From Cryoendolithus antarcticus (lineage: Eukaryota > Ascomycota > Dothideomycetes > Cladosporiales > Cladosporiaceae): a stretch of DNA of 64,000 bases. The DNA lies in contig NAJO01000001.1 in the NCBI GenBank assembly GCA_002077065.1, positions 186,001 through 250,000 of the forward strand, in the 5' to 3' direction. How positions within the stretch are numbered: the first letter of the stretch is position 1; every line of letters begins with the position of its first letter. This document shows positions 52,391 through 63,275 of the stretch, piece by piece. The notes under the pieces are model-generated. The model was not told the DNA's origin. It worked only from the letters and a program-made list of their open reading frames with translations, and made no database searches. A program made the position numbers and the translations under genes.

Positions 52391-54529
52391 ATGAATGACT
52401 AAGGCGATAAGAAGGTGCCTGGCAACGCGGCCCTCCCGGCAGAACAGAACAATGACTTTGCTGTCGAATCAGACACGGCAAGGCATGGCCAAGAGCACAA
52501 TGCTCGGGACATGCAACGACTAGGTCGCAAGCAAGAAGTCAAGAGGCGATTTCGCTTTTTCTCCATCGTCGGGTACATGATCATCCTGGCCTCCACATGG
52601 GAGGGCGCTCTTGTCAGCACCATCTTCTCATTGCCGCAAGTCTCTGTCATGTAGCATCATAAGCTTTTACTGACATTTGAACAGCAACGGAGGCACCGCG
52701 GGCACGATCTGAATGACCCTCATTGCGTCCCTAGGCATGCTGACTTCGACTTTTTCGATGGCAGAGGTAAGGTGGAGTCGCTAGCATTCATGATCATTAC
52801 TGATGAAGCCCAGATGGCCTCCATCTCGCCCACCGCGGGCGGCCAATATCATTGGGTCAGCGAATAAGTTCCTGACCCGACTTATGTTCACTCCAGAGGC
52901 TGAGATGCTTTAAGATTCGCGCCACCCAAGCTCCAGAAGCCGCTTAGTTACGCCGTCGGATGGATGGCAGCACTAGGGTGGCAGACTGCTATGCCAGCTG
53001 TTGCATACACGGCCGCAATCCAGGTTATCGCGCTGATCGCCACTGTTGACGCCAACTATGTCATTCAGGGTTGGCACGGCGCCGTTTTGACCATTGCATT
53101 CGTCACCTTCGCCATCCTGTTCAACATGTTCGCAATCAACAAGCTGCCACTGATCGAAGGCCTTGTAGTGATTATCCACGTATATATCATACCGGGCGGC
53201 TACTTGATCATGTAGATGTCCATTTGCTAATACCCTCATAGCTGTTTGGGTTTTTTGCATTCCTTGCGGTCTTATGGGTCACTGGACCACGTACACCAGG
53301 GAGCGTCACGTTCACCAACTTTGCCGATGAGTATGGATGGGGGAGTCCAGGGCTTGCGGTAGACTACCGAGGCCGTCACCGAATTCTGTATGAGTGCTGA
53401 CAAGACCAGATGCTTGTATCGATCGTTGGCCCAGCTGCTGCACTTATCGGAGCGGATGCTGCCGTGAGAGATGTCGACACTTGCATACCACGGAATCTAG
53501 CTAATAAAGAACCAGGTCCATCTTGCGGAAGAATTGCAGGATGCGTCATATGCTCGTGCTGTCTAGTTCGATCGTAATGATGAGACGTTATAGAAGCTGA
53601 TAGTCCGCTGCAGGTCCTACCTCGTGCTATGATCACATCAGCTCTCATCAACTACGCGACAGCGTTCGTCACAGTCATCTCATTGGTATCTGCAATTGGC
53701 CCAAACCTTGAGGAAGTTCTGGCGACGACCACGGGTCAGCCATGGGCCGAGATCGTTCGCCTGGCGACGGGCTCCTAAACCGCTACGATCGTCTTGGTGG
53801 TGCTCGTCTGCTTCCAGTATACATTCACCTCGATTAACCAGGTGACCACATCTTCCCGTCAGCTGTGGGCGCTAGCTGGAGACAAGGGAATCCCGTTCCA
53901 TCGGTTCCTAAGCAAGGTGGATACCCGAGCTGCCAGAGGCTCAGGAGTGTAACGACTGACATGAGCTCCGCAGGTCGACTCGCGCAACAACGTCCCACAG
54001 AACGCAGTGATCATCACTATCCGCACCACAATCATTGTCTCACTCAACATCTCGGCAGCTCGATAGCGTAGACCTCTCCCGTCCTGACAATCTTGTGGAC
54101 AGCTTGCTGATATTCACTGCAGGTTCAACATCATCCTCTCAATCTGCAACGTCTCTCTCATAACCAGCTACCTCATCTGCATCGCCACATTTCTGGCCAA
54201 ACGCATACGCTCAAAGGGCGATCTGACTGCGCGGAATTTCATTCTCGGAAGATTCGGCTTGCCATTGAACATAGCAGCACTTGCATGGCTGTCGCTTCTA
54301 CTAGTGTTCCTGCTCTTTCCAGCAGCACCACGTCCCGAGCCTGCGTAAGTCTTAACACCGAGCGTTGCCCGCTGGAGAGAGTAAACAATACACTGACACT
54401 CAGTACAGGGGCATGAATTGGGTTTGCCTGATGTTCGGCGTAGTCATGCTCTTTGCATTTGGTTGGTACGCTGTGCGGGCGAGGCACGAGTACAATGGAC
54501 CGGTGGTGTACATGAGAAAGGATGTGTGA
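52391..54529 (+). pseudogene. GABA/choline-type amino-acid permease (decayed)
   Basis: Nearly the full length of a fungal APC-family permease (Uga4/GabA/Hnm1 type) can be followed through many exons: RRFRFFSIVGYMIILASTWE, NGGTAGTI, SPTAGGQYHWVSE, YAVGWMAALGWQTAMPAVAY, YVIQGWHGAVLTIAF, TFTNFADEYGWGSPGLA, AALIGADAA, HLAEELQDASY, LPRAMITSALINYATAFVT, SSRQLWALAGDKGIPFHRFL, then RHEYNGPVVYMRKDV and TGA at 54527. Lesions include TAA at codon 4 (52400), TGA for a tryptophan (52710), a donor changed from GTAAGT to ATAAGT at 52864, TAA at 53776, and a one-base frameshift near 54048. Most are C-to-T or G-to-A. It is convergent with the fasciclin gene. No functional transporter is expected. Confidence 0.9.
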
Positions 54530-54852
54530 CTGCAGAGAGAAGTCTGGGGTAGCCAAGTCACGTGTTCATCAGAGCTGAGGAGCTCGATCCACATGACGCC
54601 ATTAGAAGTGCATTTGTCCTGACATGGAGCAGCACGGACGCCTCATGCATTACATTCGTTCCACACGACCAGGAACCAGAACGGCTGGCTGAGCACTGTC
54701 TAAAGGGAGACATGGGATGGCAACACAAGCCATGGAGTGGTATGGGTGTATTCCATTGCGTTACTGATGCTATTACGTATCCACATGCAGCGCACCACAG
54801 TATTACCTCTTCATTCGCAAGATGTTCCTAGTTCTCGTTCTCGATCCTACGC
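54530..54852. other. Convergent intergenic region (permease relic / fasciclin)
   Basis: About 320 bases where two genes end. No other feature was seen. Confidence 0.35.
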
Positions 54853-56114
54853 TTACCAGCCAGCGATGAATGCCGCACCACCGAAGAGCGCAGCAGCGCC
54901 AACACCAGCAGTCACAGCAGCGGCACCGGCAGACGAGCTGGCCGAAGCGGACGCAGATGGTTTGCCAGCTGAATTCACACCGACAGCGTCGGTTGGGGCA
55001 ACGTAGCCTGAGGCGACGGCGCTGTTGCTTGTCACAAGCGCGGCAATCGTGGTCGTGGCCGATGCAACGCCGGAAGTGTAAGGCACCTCAGTGCCAGCGG
55101 ACGCAGAGTACGGGTTGGCAGGCACAGTCTGGGTGCTGTTGCCGGCGGTCGTGTCGTTGATCTTGAGGACGGAGTCGATGACGTGAAGAACACCGTTGGC
55201 GAGGAGAATGTCGGCGTTGATGACGCGGGCTTGGTTAACGAAGACTTCGCCGTCGGTGACCGTGATAGTAAGGTTTCCGCCGCCAAGTGCAGGAACGGAG
55301 CCGTTGGTCAGCGTGCTGCTGTAGGCTACGGTGCCGTTGATAACGTGGTATTCGAGGATGGCAGCAGCTTGCTCAACAGTCAAGTTCGCGACAGCCGAGC
55401 CAATGGCTTGGAAAGCAGCGTTGTTGGGGGCGAAGATGGTGATGTCTGGGGTGGTGGACAGTGCGGACGTGAGGTTCGTGGCCTCAACTGCGCCGAGCAG
55501 GGCGGTAAGATTGGCAGCAGTGAGCGCCTCGCCGACACCTGGTGGGATCGTGAGGAGACCGTCAATGATGTGCACAACACCACCGGTGAAGTTGAGGTTC
55601 TGTGATACAATCAGCGCTGGTCACAAGTCATTAGCCAGGGGTTACATACGGGTGTCGTGACGGAAACATTGTTCTTCAAGCCGGAGATGATGGACACGCC
55701 ACCATCAACAACGCGGGCCTCGACGACCTGGCCGCCAGTGACGTTCGTGTAGGTCTCATTGGTAAGGAGCGTCGGCGCGAAGGCTGGGGTCTCACTTATG
55801 CCACTCGCGTAGATTGTGCTGCCGAGGACATGGTATTGCAGAAGCGCCTGGACAGCTCCGCCGACTGCTGATAGTGTGGAGAGTGCTCCGCTCTCATTTG
55901 CCGACTGCAAGGCAATGTTCGAAGGTGCGAAGATGGTGATGTTGGTAGCGTTGGCGAGAGCGCCAGCGACATCAGGGTAGGCCGAGAGCAGGGTGTTCAA
56001 GGCAGAGAGTTCGGAGTTGCCAGCGAGCAGCGAAGTGAGGTTGGTAGAGTTAGCTTCCTGTGCCTTGACAGCGACTGCCGCAGCAGCAGCGCCGAAGATG
56101 TACTTGAACTGCAT
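54853..56114 (-). CDS. Fasciclin (FAS1) repeat protein, probably GPI-anchored
   Basis: Exon 1 is 56114-55650, the intron is 55649-55600 (GTATGT...ACAG) and exon 2 is 55599-54853, giving 403 residues. It starts with a signal peptide (MQFKYIFGAAAAAVAVKAQ). Two FAS1 domains follow. The first has ITIFAPSNIALQSAN and LQYHVLGSTIYAS; the second has ITIFAPNNAAFQAIG, ILEYHVINGTVAYSS and a matching INADILLANGVLHVIDSVL. Asn-X-Ser/Thr sites are numerous. The Ser/Ala-rich tail ends in a hydrophobic segment (GVGAAALFGGAAFIAGW) suited to GPI attachment. FAS1 proteins act in cell adhesion at the wall or surface. Surface location is inferred from the signals; the ligand is unknown. Confidence 0.92.
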
Positions 56115-58639
56115 GATGCTGATGTGAGGTTAAGGAGAGGAATATGCTGGGACGTTGTAGTGTAGGATGGGAACGAAAAATAGAGTAGAGAATAGGTAGA
56201 GATTTATGAGAAATACCTCCAGTACATCCCGTGCTGGTACCTCGTGCGGATACGGCCAATTGCGAGACGCAGTGCACGGGCACGGCCATGCGGCACTGTT
56301 TGACCGTACCCAAGGAGTCAGTGCTTAGCACCTAGCTCTAGGCAATCGAATCACAGCATAGCCTCGACCTGCCCGGCGCGGGGCATTGGCTATGGCCGCC
56401 ACAGGTCTTGACATACGTGCCCGTCGCGATTGCGAAGTGTCTCACAGCGTTCGATCTTGCCGTGACGTCGATGAACTATGCGTGGATCCACGTTGAGCAG
56501 CGCAAGTACTGTACTGCGTGTTACGCCGCGGAGACTTGAAGCGTAGGAAGCTGCTACCGAGTGCCGCGTGTTTCATGCGCAATCACAGGACGATAGAGCT
56601 CGCCAAAGGTCAGATGTAGACGAATGGCAATTGTCTAGGACAAATGAGGTCAGGATCGCGAAGTCCAAGCTCTGTGGTAAAATGCAGTAACGCTGCGATC
56701 CCCGCAAAGAATGCTACAGGGGTCCGACGAATGCCGTCGATCCGGGAAGCGCCATGATGCAGACTTGGTACTTCCCGCTGCTTGGCAAGAGATCGTCTGC
56801 CGGCATCGTTGACGCGGCCTTTCGTGTGTTCTGCGTCGTATGTGTGGATTGCAGCTGCAAGTGCATTCAGCTGACCCAGGCAGGCCGATGATCGTGATGT
56901 TCCTGAGACGTTGGTTGTGCTGCGCCTCAATTCTCGCTGAAGTTCGGCGTTTGCGGGCCAACTTTATTGATTCATGCCCAAGCTCACAAGCAAAGAGCAC
57001 GCAACACGCACTCTTCGTCGCGTGCCGCTTGTAGAGTTCGCGATTGATTCGCTTGGCTAATTGGCACGCCTAGACACCCAGGCTCGACCCGAGTCGACCA
57101 CACTCGATCGCGGCATGAACGCCTGTCCGCGGGCATGACTCGATCTGAGACGACGCTTTCATATTGATATCTGTGCGCCATCAGCAAACCGATCGGAAAT
57201 CTCCTGTAATCGCGTAGCATCGCATGCGATGCAATCGCGTAAGTAGTGCGCGAAGAACCGGTAGAAGAGTCTGCAATATCCAAGATGGCAAGTCTGCACG
57301 CTCGTAAGTGGAAGTCGGACAAGTCTAGTGTGTACGAAAGGTACTGCAGACTGCGTCACGACAATGAGTGGACAGAACCGCCCTTAACGAGACAGAGCAA
57401 TGATCGTCGAAGCCAGTCTTCCGAGGAAATGAGGCCTGGATGACTGCTCAGACACATGAGGTCTATGCCGAATCTCGCGACTAGCCTTAGGCGTCAAGTT
57501 TTGGTCCGAGTCAGAAAGCATCTTTGGACACGGGTCCACAAAATTCTGTCAGACATGCTGCGAAGGAGGCGCGTGCAGGGAACGTTCCACCTTCGAGAAG
57601 TGCTCTATCGACTTCCTCGTTTGCAACGAGCCAAGACCGATTGGCGAAGGTCAGGACTGCGCGAATCTACCGCGGGTCAGCTGATCCGAGCAAATATTCG
57701 AACGTGCAGCTTTCGACACATCTTCAGAATACATGCCACGAGCTGCCGTTTGCAGCTAGATTCCTGGTTCGCTAGACGCCCGATCACGCCTATAGCCTTG
57801 TCGAAGGGCGGTCTGATGCGCTCAAAGACAGCTCGAGCAGGCAGTTGCCGTGAGGAGGACACTGGAATAGTGTCGAGATTATTCGGCACTGGGCTTCATC
57901 CGTCGCCCGAGAATATAGAGGGAAGATCCAGACGTCGCACGAGACCCGATATGATGTGTGCCAACACTTCCTGGCATGCTTTGTCGACCGACTGCTGCGC
58001 AGTGAGAAGACTCGTCGTGCAGCAGAAGAGTTGAAAGCTCGAATGACATTGGCAGAGCAGTTCCACACGCACGAGGATCAGCTGCGATGCAGGTCAAGGT
58101 GATGACGAGACCACCAGGTACTCCTTGAGGGTCGGTCTCGTGTGTTGGTTTTCGCTGCAACCGGCAGCCGCGTGGGCTCTGCTGTATAAAAGCGCGCCAA
58201 GCCAAGCTGAAGACGAATGCGAACGCTGCACGCTCGCGGCAGAACATGTAAGAAATCGAGGCCTTTGTAGTCGTCGTAGTGTGACCATTCAGAGTATGCC
58301 CTGAATTTTACAAAAGGTGCGATTAGGGTGGTTTGAGTTGCGATATGAGTTGGAACCGTCAAAGATAAGGACAGCGCCATGAGCGCCTCGGCCCGTACAG
58401 TGTGGCGCGTGCGTGACTTCTCGTGTGACGATGCTCATGCTTGCCCATGTAGCAACAGTACGACGGCGACGTGAATTATCTTGCTGGTCTCAACATCGTA
58501 CCAACCGCTCCAATCACAACCTTCCGCTTCTCGCCGCCCTGATCAACCACACCCGAGGAAAACGACCTGTGTAACGCCCAAAAGGCAACATTGAACAACA
58601 CAGCGGTGGATCAAACGAAGCCCCAGTACCCAAACGAGG
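56115..58639. other. Long gene-poor stretch upstream of the Rab7 gene
   Basis: About 2.5 kb with no recognisable intact gene. One stretch around 57700-58110 plus has protein-like composition and is listed separately. A TATAAAAG sequence occurs at 58185-58192, but no gene start can be tied to it. The two ends hold the promoters of the fasciclin gene (left) and the Rab7 gene (right). Confidence 0.4.
57700..58103 (+). pseudogene. Possible degraded coding relic, family unknown
   Basis: In one frame (codon starts congruent with 57524) the translation looks protein-like but is cut by TAG near 57773 and TGA near 57851. Readable parts include TPDHAYSLVEGRSDALKD, HWNSVEIIRHWASSVAREYR, YDVCQHFLACFVDRLLRSEK and AAEELKARMTLAEQFHTHED. 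The final part is open for about 80 codons. I do not recognise the family. It may be chance; the even mix of charged and aliphatic residues in a single frame is the only evidence. Confidence 0.2.
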
Positions 58640-59505
58640 ATGTCGTCGCGAAAGAAGATCTTGCTGAAGGTAACACTGTTCGTACGAGATCTTTGTGCTC
58701 CTCAGACTGATCGCAATGACAGGTCATAATACTCGGCGACAGCGGTGTGGGCAAGACGAGCTTGATGAACCAATATGTACGTGCCAGATGAGGTCAAGCA
58801 GCCAGGGTCTTGTGCTCATGCGAAACGCAACAGGTCAACAAGAAGTTCAGCGCAAGCTACAAAGCTACCATCGGCGCCGACTTCCTCACAAAAGAGGTCC
58901 TCGTGGACGACCGTCTTGTGACGATGCAACTCTGGGACACCGCTGGGCAAGAACGTTTCCAATCTCTTGGTGTGGCTTTCTACCGAGGCGCAGACTGCTG
59001 TGTGCTGGTCTACGATGTCAACAACTCGAAATCATTCGATACTCTGGATTCATGGAGGGATGAGTTCTTGATTCAAGCAAGCCCGATGGATCCGGAGAGC
59101 TTCCCGTTTGTGGTGTTGGGAAACAAGGTGGATGTGGAGGAGAGTAAGAGGATGATTAGCTCGAAGAGGGCGCAGGCTTTCTGCCAGGCGAAGGGAGGAA
59201 TACCGTACTTTGAGACGAGTGCGAAGCAAGCTGTGAATGTTGAGCAGGCTTTCGAAGGTACGTCGGAATCTCTCATCAAATCACCGCGAGCCTGGAGTGG
59301 GCCTGCGATCACGGTCATGAGTCCGGTCATGACTGATCGCTCAGCACGGGATGATATGAGTACGAGGCCGAGCTTGGATGCTGACTACGTTACAGTGATC
59401 GCAAGAAACGCGCTTGCGCAGGAAGAGTCGCAAGACTTCAACCCCGACTTCCCCGAGACGATTCCGATCAACATGAACGAGAGTAACGAAGGGTGCGCAT
59501 GCTAG
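58640..59505 (+). CDS. YPT7: Rab7-family GTPase Ypt7
   Basis: A vacuolar/late-endosomal Rab GTPase that drives vacuole fusion and autophagosome delivery with the HOPS complex. Four exons: 58640-58669, 58723-58776, 58834-59257 and 59396-59505, giving 205 residues, the family's exact usual length. It starts [16 protein letters not shown]. The P-loop is GDSGVGKTS (15-23), the switch I region is KATIGADF, switch II is [11 protein letters not shown], and NKVD and ETSAK follow. The end is a CXC prenylation motif (GCAC). The third intron (59258-59395, 138 nt, GTACGT...ACAG) is a multiple of three and has no in-frame stop, so an unspliced reading stays open. The other two introns show normal GT...AG ends. 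Confidence 0.96.
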
Positions 59506-60005
59506 AGGATGCATCTGATTCAGATTGGAAACCTGTTGCATTCGTGTGTTGCATTTCATGGGCGTTCCGCGCGAAGACTACCTCGCGGCTGGGTTGTTAG
59601 TGACTGATCTTGACCTGCAGCCAGACGCTGTAAGATACCAAATTGTACATACTGCGACATCATGCCTTAAGTTGTCAAGATCCATCTTGCATCACCTCAT
59701 GACCTCTATCATGCCGGGCAATCGTCGCCAGTGCACTTGACGTCCTGCAGCCCAGATGAACTTACTGGTAGCGCGGCATGCGCGGCTGCCTATCGCGGCG
59801 CGTATCAATGAATGTCACAAGCCAACCCGACTAAAACACAAGGACACTTAAGGACATCTGACTCCCTCCTGCCTCACCATAATCGCTTCGCCTTCGTATA
59901 GCCCCAAGTGATGGACGCAATTCGTCTTGATCACCGCTTCGACTATACTGTCGATCGTGCCTATCCTCCCTAAGACACTACACAACCACTCGCTTATCAG
60001 TAGGG
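59506..60005. other. Intergenic between YPT7 and SLC35-like gene
   Basis: Five hundred bases with no recognisable feature beyond the YPT7 3' end and the carrier's promoter. Confidence 0.4.
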
Positions 60006-61380
60006 ATGGCGAGTCTCGAACCACCATTCCCTCCAGTCGGGGATAACAGACTCGGTCAGGAAGAGCAGGGCTTGGAGAACAGAGGCGCGAATGGATTCCT
60101 GGGAAGACTTGGGAAGTGGAGGAGGGCTGTAGGGTTGCTGTTGCTGGGGTGCACAGTGTTCCTGTGGACTACATCGAACTTCCTAGCCAGCGTACGTGTA
60201 TACCCAATCGACGATGAGAGAAGAGGAACGACATGAGCTGATATTATGACAGACTATTTTCGCAGACCAGACATACTCGAAGCCCTACTTCGTCACCTAC
60301 TTCAACACAGCTTTCTTCATCCTCCCGCTGATCCCGATCCTGCTGCGCAAAGCCTACAAGCGCCCCGAAGAGTTCACGCGATGGCGCCACGATATCCGCT
60401 CCATCTTTACCAGATCTCAGCCTCCTCAGCTCCGCCTTCCAGAGGACGACGAAGACATGTCCACTTCGCAGACGCTCCTGCTCGGCTCTGAGCCCTCCGA
60501 ATCCTTCTCCATAGATTCCATCAACCGCACTAAGAGCGCTCAGGTAATCAGCAAACCCTCGCCACAGCTCTCACTCCACGAGACCAGCCGCCTAGCCCTC
60601 GAATTCTGCCTCCTCTGGTTCGCAGCAAACTACTTCGTCTCCGCCTGCCTCTCCTACACAACAGTCGCGAGCTCCACAATCCTCACAAGCACCAGCAGCG
60701 TCTTCACGCTCCTCTTCGGCGCCCTCTTCCGCGTCGAGATCTTCACCAGCCGGAAATGTCTCGCCGTCTTCGCCTCCCTGGCCGGCATCGCACTAATAAG
60801 CAGCATTGACTTCAGCGGCGAGAACAACGACGCCGATCACCGGGGTGACTTTCCCAAGAAGGCGCCATGGGAGATTGCGTTGGGAGACGGACTGGCGTTG
60901 CTGTCGGCTGTATTGTATGGCTTATATGCCGTTTTCATGAAGTCCCGCATTCGGGATGAGTCACGCGTCAACATGCCGCTTTTCTTCGGTCTCGTGGGGC
61001 TTTGTAATGTTCTGCTGCTCTGGCCTGGGTTCTTTGTCCTGCATTTCACGGGTGTGGAGATATTCGAGATGCCGCCTACGCGGAGGGTGTTGGGCATTAT
61101 CATGGCGAATTCTGTGGCGAGTCTGGTCAGTGATGTGGCGTGGGCTTATGCGGTGTTGTTGACGAGCCCGATTGTTGTTACGGTTGGGTTGAGTCTGACT
61201 ATACCGTTGAGTCTGGTCGGGCAGGTGGTGTTGAATGGGCAGACTACTGGGGCGCTTTATTGGGTTGGAGCAGTGATCGTTGTCCTGAGTTTCGTGTTTG
61301 TGCAGGAAGAGGAGAGGAAGGACGAGGTGATGGAAGCGAGTCATGGATTGGGTGATGAAGAGGTGGGCGTGGCAGGGTGA
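60006..61380 (+). CDS. SLC35F/Thi74-like drug-metabolite-transporter family carrier
   Basis: Exon 1 is 60006-60191, the intron is 60192-60252 (GTACGT...ACAG) and exon 2 is 60253-61380, giving 437 residues. The first helix is AVGLLLLGCTVFLWTTSNFL and continues across the splice as ASTIFADQTYSKPYFVTYFN, a well-conserved entry of the SLC35F5 group. About ten helices follow, including LCLLWFAANYFVSA-like LEFCLLWFAANYFVSACLSY, TVASSTILTSTSSVFTLLFG, LGDGLALLSAVLYGLYAVFM and WVGAVIVVLSFVFVQEEER. Yeast Thi74 and YML018C are vacuolar-membrane relatives. The substrate is not known from sequence. The long loop after the second helix is Ser-rich and probably cytosolic. Confidence 0.88.
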
Positions 61381-62081
61381 GGGTGTGAGCAAAGACACGT
61401 TGGATTATTTACATCATCATTGCTTCGCACGCCGACCGTGTGCTACCTGCGCTCCCGGCAAACGGGACCGACTGGTGAGTCACGCACGACTTCTAGCTAA
61501 ATAAACCCACAGCTACACTCGCCCTGCCTGTAGCAGCACCACCACCTCAGATCATGGCTGGAAGCATGGCTGTCTTCTTCACCTGGCTGGAATGGGTCCT
61601 GGATGGGAGACCTGGCAAGAGGCCCAAGTTCCTCGGAGACTACCCGAGCTATCGACATCGCCACTCGGACCATCGACGAAGTAGTTGGGAACGACGAGAG
61701 CAGTCACCCAAACCATCTCCAGCAGGCCATCCCATAGACAAGCAGCAGGGCCTGCAGGCCGATTCGCCGCAAAAGAGCCCGAGCCGACACCAGAGCCCAG
61801 GGAAGCCGAACTCGTCAAAAGAGGCACAAGCTGGCACTCCGCCCGAAGACGAGCGGCATACCGGAGTGTGAAAGACGGTGGAGATGTGGTGGCCAAGACT
61901 TCGCGGCGCAGGATAGGCTTCTCGCAATGAAGGCCTTTGTACATCGGAGGTAGGCGGTGAGCGGGATTGGACTCATGTTCTCGGAAACGCCGTAGCCGGA
62001 TGCTTGCAGTGCTCGGCGGCGAAGGAACGGGGACCTATTGGCGAACGCAAGACGTAGTGTTCAGAGCGGCAGCGCAGTAGA
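61381..62081. other. Intergenic between SLC35-like and uL4m genes
   Basis: About 700 bases between two converging genes. It contains a small open frame (61554-61871, listed separately) of uncertain status. Nothing else was recognised. Confidence 0.35.
61554..61871 (+). CDS. Small hypothetical protein (uncertain)
   Basis: An open frame of 105 codons starts at an ATG with a fair context (ATCATGG). The first 20 residues are hydrophobic-aromatic (MAGSMAVFFTWLEWVLDGR). The rest is low-complexity and rich in Ser, Pro, His, Arg and Gln (HRHSDHRRSSWERREQSP). No family is recognised. Length and composition are also compatible with chance. Transcript evidence would be needed to accept it. Confidence 0.3.
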   Translation: MAGSMAVFFTWLEWVLDGRPGKRPKFLGDYPSYRHRHSDHRRSSWERREQSPKPSPAGHPIDKQQGLQADSPQKSPSRHQSPGKPNSSKEAQAGTPPEDERHTGV

Positions 62082-63083
62082 TCATACTTGTCCCTGCACC
62101 AACTTCTCACCCTCCAGACTCCCAGCGTCTCTTCTCGACAAATCCCTCAACGCCCTCATCAGCCTTCCCTCTTTCGGCAAATCACTCTCATGCTCCCTAA
62201 AGAGCCAATCCAACGCCCGTCTCTCCACCACAACCCTCCCCATCTCAAGCACATCCTTGACATCCACCCACTCGCACTCCAGCACCCTCGCCTCCCGCCC
62301 CATAGTCTCTCTACTCAGCGCCCACTCAAACTCTTCCCTCCGCTCTCTGGTAACAAACAGCGTCCTCCCTCCCGCGTGACCCCAGCCCTGCCATCGCAGG
62401 AAGTCTTTCGTGTAGCGTTGCAAACTCTCACGTCCGACGTCGTAGATCTCCGCCTCGTCTTCGAGGACGAAGAGCTCGCCTTTGCGGTAGCGGTAGCTGA
62501 TCGCAGTCCTCATCGCGCGATCGTAGACCTTTCGATTTAACTCCGTCGCGAAGTCTCGTGGTTTGGGGCCAAATGCCACACCTCCTCCACGCAACATCGG
62601 GGACTTCTTGTCGCCCAACCGAGCAGAGCCCGTGCCTTTCTGTGGCCGCACTTTCCGGTTCGAGCCGTGTACTTCGCTGCGGTACTTTGTGCTCGCTGTG
62701 CCTTGGCGCGTAGCATCGCCTTCAAAGATCACGGCGCGGTGGAGAAGGTCTCGTCGTAGGGGAAGAAGGAGGTGAGTTGAGGGGTAGGCGTGGAAGGCTA
62801 GAGGTTCTAGAGAGGGGAAGGCGTGGGTCGTTATTGTGGTGGTTGTGAGGAAAGGGTTTGTGGGGCGTGATGACTGGGCGGTAGGCGGAGGTTTCGTGAA
62901 GGTATCGTGGAGGATGGGTGTTGTTGGGGTTGATGTGAGGTGTGCGGCGGAGTGCGCTTCTGCGAGGATGGACTGGGGGAGGGGGGCTTCAGTAGCCATT
63001 GAGCGGGTAAGTGGGAGGGTTTGAGCGGTGCGGAACCCGGACAGGAAGGTCCTGGCTGGGGCTAATGCTCGTTTAGTTGCCAT
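62082..63083 (-). CDS. YML6: Mitochondrial large ribosomal subunit protein uL4m
   Basis: A 333-residue single-exon protein of the uL4 family. It has an N-terminal targeting sequence rich in Arg, Ser and Thr (MATKRALAPARTFLSGFRTA, RSMATEA). The uL4 core carries the rRNA-binding loop: RGGGVAFGP, GSNRKVRPQKGTGSARLGD, then MRTAISYRYRKGELFVLED. In bacteria and mitochondria uL4 reaches into the exit tunnel of the large subunit. The C-terminal extension is typical for fungi. It is divergent from the mL38 gene, with 192 bases between the start codons, suggesting a shared promoter for two mitoribosomal genes. Confidence 0.93.
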   Translation of the reverse strand: MATKRALAPARTFLSGFRTAQTLPLTRSMATEAPLPQSILAEAHSAAHLTSTPTTPILHDTFTKPPPTAQSSRPTNPFLTTTTITTHAFPSLEPLAFHAYPSTHLLLPLRRDLLHRAVIFEGDATRQGTASTKYRSEVHGSNRKVRPQKGTGSARLGDKKSPMLRGGGVAFGPKPRDFATELNRKVYDRAMRTAISYRYRKGELFVLEDEAEIYDVGRESLQRYTKDFLRWQGWGHAGGRTLFVTRERREEFEWALSRETMGREARVLECEWVDVKDVLEMGRVVVERRALDWLFREHESDLPKEGRLMRALRDLSRRDAGSLEGEKLVQGQV

Positions 63084-63275
63084 GACTGTCGACTCTGTGC
63101 GGTGTGTGAGATACTTCTTGTGTGTCGTTCAATGCCACTACTGGGGGAGGTAAGCTTGAAGTCGCCGCAAAGAAAGTCGCCAAGACTCCCGAGATCTCAA
63201 GATACTTATGCACGTAGACATGCATTGATCACTATACAATCACGCAGAACTTGGAAGAGGGTAGCGACAATTGCC
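63084..63275. promoter_or_regulatory. Bidirectional promoter of uL4m and mL38
   Basis: Only 192 bases separate the start codons of two divergent mitochondrial ribosomal protein genes. Both promoters and 5' leaders must lie here, so co-regulation is likely (inference). No specific binding site was identified with confidence. Confidence 0.55.

Noticed and set aside
58185..58192. TATAAAAG as a promoter
   Set aside because: No gene start follows at a plausible distance; YPT7 starts about 450 bases further on.
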